Assembly: GCA_029338735.1 (NCBI GenBank)
Contig: JAQYAY010000012.1
Location: 32,924-96,923 of the forward strand
Direction of reading: 5' to 3'
DNA from: Lachnospiraceae bacterium
GTDB taxonomy: Bacteria; Bacillota; Clostridia; Lachnospirales; Lachnospiraceae
Length of the DNA stretch: 64,000 nt
Made by a program: the position numbers and the translations under genes. Below are positions 63,913-64,000 of the stretch, one piece after another; position 1 is the first letter of the stretch, and every line of letters starts with the position of its first letter. The notes beneath the pieces were generated by a model. It made no database searches and was not told where the DNA came from. It worked only from the letters and a program-made list of their open reading frames with translations.

Positions 63913-64000
63913 ATCGTCGCTCCTATCAGCCCCTGGTCTATCGTGTAGATCATCAGATCCACATGCAGGTCAGGAACCCATCTGCCTATTGTGTCAAGTA
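63909..64000 (-). CDS. C-terminal end of an upstream cobalamin operon gene, possibly cbiD
   Basis: The frame is open from the window edge to a TGA that overlaps the cbiF start. The 29 visible residues include GRWVPDLHVDLMIYTI and end GLIGATI. They resemble the C-terminus of cobalt-precorrin-5B methyltransferase (CbiD), but the fragment is too short to be sure. Confidence 0.45.
   Translation of the reverse strand, partial: LDTIGRWVPDLHVDLMIYTIDQGLIGATI

Noticed and set aside
59101..64000. A cobalamin riboswitch
   Set aside because: The operon runs off the right edge, so its 5' leader is outside the window; none is seen inside.

Overview
The window looks like chromosomal DNA of a low-to-mid-GC Gram-positive anaerobe of the Clostridia, most likely a Lachnospiraceae-type gut bacterium (inference). 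Supporting features are the LL-diaminopimelate aminotransferase route to lysine, the anaerobic cobalt-early cobalamin genes, QueH, the ABC, MATE and AGCS transporters with Gram-positive lipoproteins, strong Shine-Dalgarno sites, and tRNAs that do not encode CCA. I see no prophage, insertion sequence or plasmid function.

Layout. 1-9.1 kb: the end of a secreted lipoprotein alpha-amylase, a metallo-beta-lactamase-fold enzyme, a lone pilin-like protein, a MATE pump, tRNA-Leu, a GGDEF/EAL regulator and an odd methyltransferase-like protein. 9.2-9.4 kb: a likely C-rich small RNA with its own promoter and terminator. 9.4-19.3 kb: housekeeping genes (flavin reductase, PAS protein, aspS, hisS, YwaF-like protein, phosphoesterase, lipase-like hydrolase, dapL, dapF, eukaryotic-type hisA). 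19.3-26.3 kb: a heptad-repeat cell-surface protein with an MMPL/RND transporter, then a polar amino acid ABC importer.

26.3-45.7 kb is the most interesting region. It holds a Gram-positive Pel-like exopolysaccharide operon: pelD with an intact RxxD c-di-GMP site, pelE, pelF, pelG, a DUF2194-like protein, a large membrane protein and two other glycosyltransferases. Interleaved with it is a protein-modification and export cassette: a PqqD-like protein, a PqqD-HprK-like kinase fusion, a nucleotidyltransferase fused to an S26-type signal peptidase, a dolichol-phosphate-mannose-synthase-like glycosyltransferase, a small leader-bearing precursor-like protein with its own strong promoter and terminator, and a dedicated ABC exporter. 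I infer that the cassette matures and secretes the 130-residue protein, perhaps as a matrix component made together with the polysaccharide.

45.7-59.1 kb: tRNA-Thr, queH, argH, an alanine/sodium symporter, an SGNH hydrolase, and an operon of transglutaminase, DUF4358 lipoprotein, MBOAT acyltransferase and DHHW/AlgJ-like protein (probable polymer acetylation at the surface), then a chemoreceptor and a second transglutaminase. 59.1-64 kb: a translationally coupled cobalamin operon (cbiF, cbiG, cbiJ-cbiE fusion, cbiA and a cysteine-rich small protein), cut by the window end inside another gene.

Two regulatory themes recur. Several promoters lie inside the terminator of the preceding gene. Several genes have no Shine-Dalgarno site but carry a -10 box 6-7 bases before the ATG, suggesting leaderless mRNAs; these include the first gene of the Pel-like operon and its convergent DUF4832 gene.
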